Positions 31,996-32,633 of a stretch of 32,633 nucleotides of DNA are shown here, in pieces. The DNA comes from an uncultured Clostridia bacterium. GTDB lineage: Bacteria; Bacillota; Clostridia; Oscillospirales; Butyricicoccaceae. Position numbers and translations under genes: made by a program. How positions within the stretch are numbered: position 1 is the stretch's first letter; each line of letters opens with the position of its first letter. The stretch covers positions 1 through 32,633 of the forward strand of contig CAJUJQ010000021.1 of NCBI GenBank assembly GCA_910586575.1, written 5' to 3'. The notes below the pieces were generated by a model. That model was not told the origin of the DNA, did not search any database, and saw nothing but the letters and a program-made list of their open reading frames with translations.

Positions 31996-32433
31996 ATGGA
32001 CGAAAAAATCCAAATGTTACTGGAAAAGGCCAAGGTTTACGCCGGAAAGACCGGACAGGCTGCGGAATCCGCCGGACGCAAGGCTACTGAGCTTGCGCAT
32101 TCTACCCGCCTGAATTTACAGATTTTCGATTTGAACACCGAATGCGAGGTGTTGTACAAGGAGATCGGCAAGCTGATGTACGACGTGCATCAGGGCATTG
32201 AAGCCGATGAAGAAGGGATCCAGCAGCGCCTGTCCAAGCTTGACGGGCTTCATACCAAGATTTCCAGGCTGCGGGAGCAGATCGGGTTGCTGAAATCCAG
32301 TGTGCGCTGCCCGAACTGCGGCAGGCTGTGCAGCCGTACCGACACATTTTGCGCCGGATGCGGCGGGGCGCTTTCCTTTGACGCGCCGGACGCGGTATTT
32401 GAAGCGGAAGTGGTGCAGGAGGAAGAGGGTTAA
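31996..32433 (+). CDS. Helical protein with C-terminal zinc ribbon
   Basis: The 145-residue protein starts with an Ala/Lys/Glu-rich helical region (about 1-100, likely coiled coil near 45-100) and then a zinc ribbon with C105-x2-C108 and C119-x2-C122, plus C112. An acidic tail (about 130-145) ends it. Such proteins are common in Clostridia, where they are annotated only as zinc-ribbon proteins. No enzyme motif or membrane helix is present. ATG 31996 follows AAGGGGCG. It is monocistronic behind a strong promoter. Function unknown. Confidence 0.85.
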   Translation: MDEKIQMLLEKAKVYAGKTGQAAESAGRKATELAHSTRLNLQIFDLNTECEVLYKEIGKLMYDVHQGIEADEEGIQQRLSKLDGLHTKISRLREQIGLLKSSVRCPNCGRLCSRTDTFCAGCGGALSFDAPDAVFEAEVVQEEEG

Positions 32434-32458
32434 GCCCCGGCAGCCTGCGCTGTACCCA

Positions 32459-32488
32459 TCATAATTTTTGACCCATCCCGCATAGAAT
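32459..32488 (+). promoter_or_regulatory. Candidate sigmaE promoter of spoVB
   Basis: TCATAAT (32459-32465, 6/7 to the B. subtilis sigmaE -35 KMATATT extended as TCATATT), 15-bp spacer and CATAGAAT (32481-32488, 7/8 to CATACAAT), 43 nt before the ATG. SpoVB is sigmaE-controlled in sporulating Firmicutes. Confidence 0.55.
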
Positions 32489-32531
32489 ATGCCAGACCAA
32501 GCCTTTCGGGCCGACATAGGGGAAGTGCAGG

Positions 32532-32612
32532 ATGGAAAAACAACAAAGCTTTGTAAAAGGTGCGGCGGTGCTGATTGCCGCAAATCTCGTTGTAAAGGTC
32601 ATCGGTGCGGTG
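32532..32612 (+). CDS. spoVB: SpoVB/MurJ-like flippase, 5' fragment
   Basis: Only 27 native codons are present: MEKQQSFVKGAAVLIAANLV followed by VKVIGAV. The FVKGAA and VKVIGA pattern before the first helix is typical of SpoVB, a MOP-family lipid II flippase-like protein for spore cortex synthesis. Native sequence stops at 32612, where adapter begins, so the gene is cut by the contig end. The six codons read after that (SEERRV) are artefact. AGGGGAAG at about 32516-32523 is the likely ribosome site. Confidence 0.75.
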
Positions 32613-32633
32613 AGATCGGAAGAGCGTCGTGTA
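32613..32633. other. Illumina TruSeq adapter remnant (artefact)
   Basis: The terminal 21 bases read AGATCGGAAGAGC followed by GTCGTGTA, the start of the standard Illumina TruSeq universal adapter reverse complement. They are not genomic and should be trimmed; the fragment of spoVB ends at 32612. Confidence 0.97.

Overview
The window reads as the end of a contig from a Gram-positive, spore-lineage Clostridia genome, most like Oscillospiraceae/Ruminococcaceae. The reasons are family content and gene order: membrane-anchored RNase Y, SpoVG, a SpoVB-type flippase, DUF4364, the recJ-rel-dtd-MBL-hemZ operon, meso-DAP dehydrogenase, S-layer homology domains, strong AGGAGG ribosome sites and sigmaA-type promoters. 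Coding DNA looks about 55% G+C. No rRNA, tRNA, CRISPR array, phage or IS element was found. The last 21 bases are Illumina adapter, so the right edge is artificial.

Left part (1-8.2 kb): an unidentified divergent gene start, then rny, a yjdF-type riboswitch with yjdF, a MerR regulator with a textbook 19-bp-spacer operator/promoter, an AT-richer stand-alone GyrI-like protein, rubrerythrin, an orphan substrate-binding lipoprotein, and a DUF4364/methyltransferase pair.

Middle (8.2-18.8 kb): a four-gene export operon made of an unusually long adaptor with two membrane-fusion modules, a MacB/LolD-type ATPase, a MacB/FtsX-type permease and an SLH-domain secreted protein. A strong two-way terminator separates it from a minus-strand pair (diacylglycerol glucosyltransferase-like enzyme and an SMI1/KNR4-like protein) and from spoVG. 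The glycosyltransferase transcript should begin with a long 5' hairpin. murC diverges from spoVG.

Right part (18.8-32.6 kb): a DMT exporter, an Lrp-type regulator coupled to an aminotransferase, a 40-residue membrane peptide absent from ordinary length-filtered calls, ddh divergent from an aldose-epimerase-like gene, the recJ-rel-dtd-MBL-hemZ-nucleoside kinase operon, a zinc-ribbon protein, and the first 27 codons of spoVB behind a candidate sigmaE promoter.

The most notable unexplained signal is a dispersed intergenic hairpin family with arms TAGACCTGTT...AACAGG. There are three complete copies (1879, 3519, 19821) and two left-arm-only copies, 34 and 33 nt upstream of start codons (18854 and 21609). 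All five have the same orientation. The second candidate system is the tandem-adaptor ABC exporter with its SLH partner. Both are reported as hypotheses; no database search was possible.
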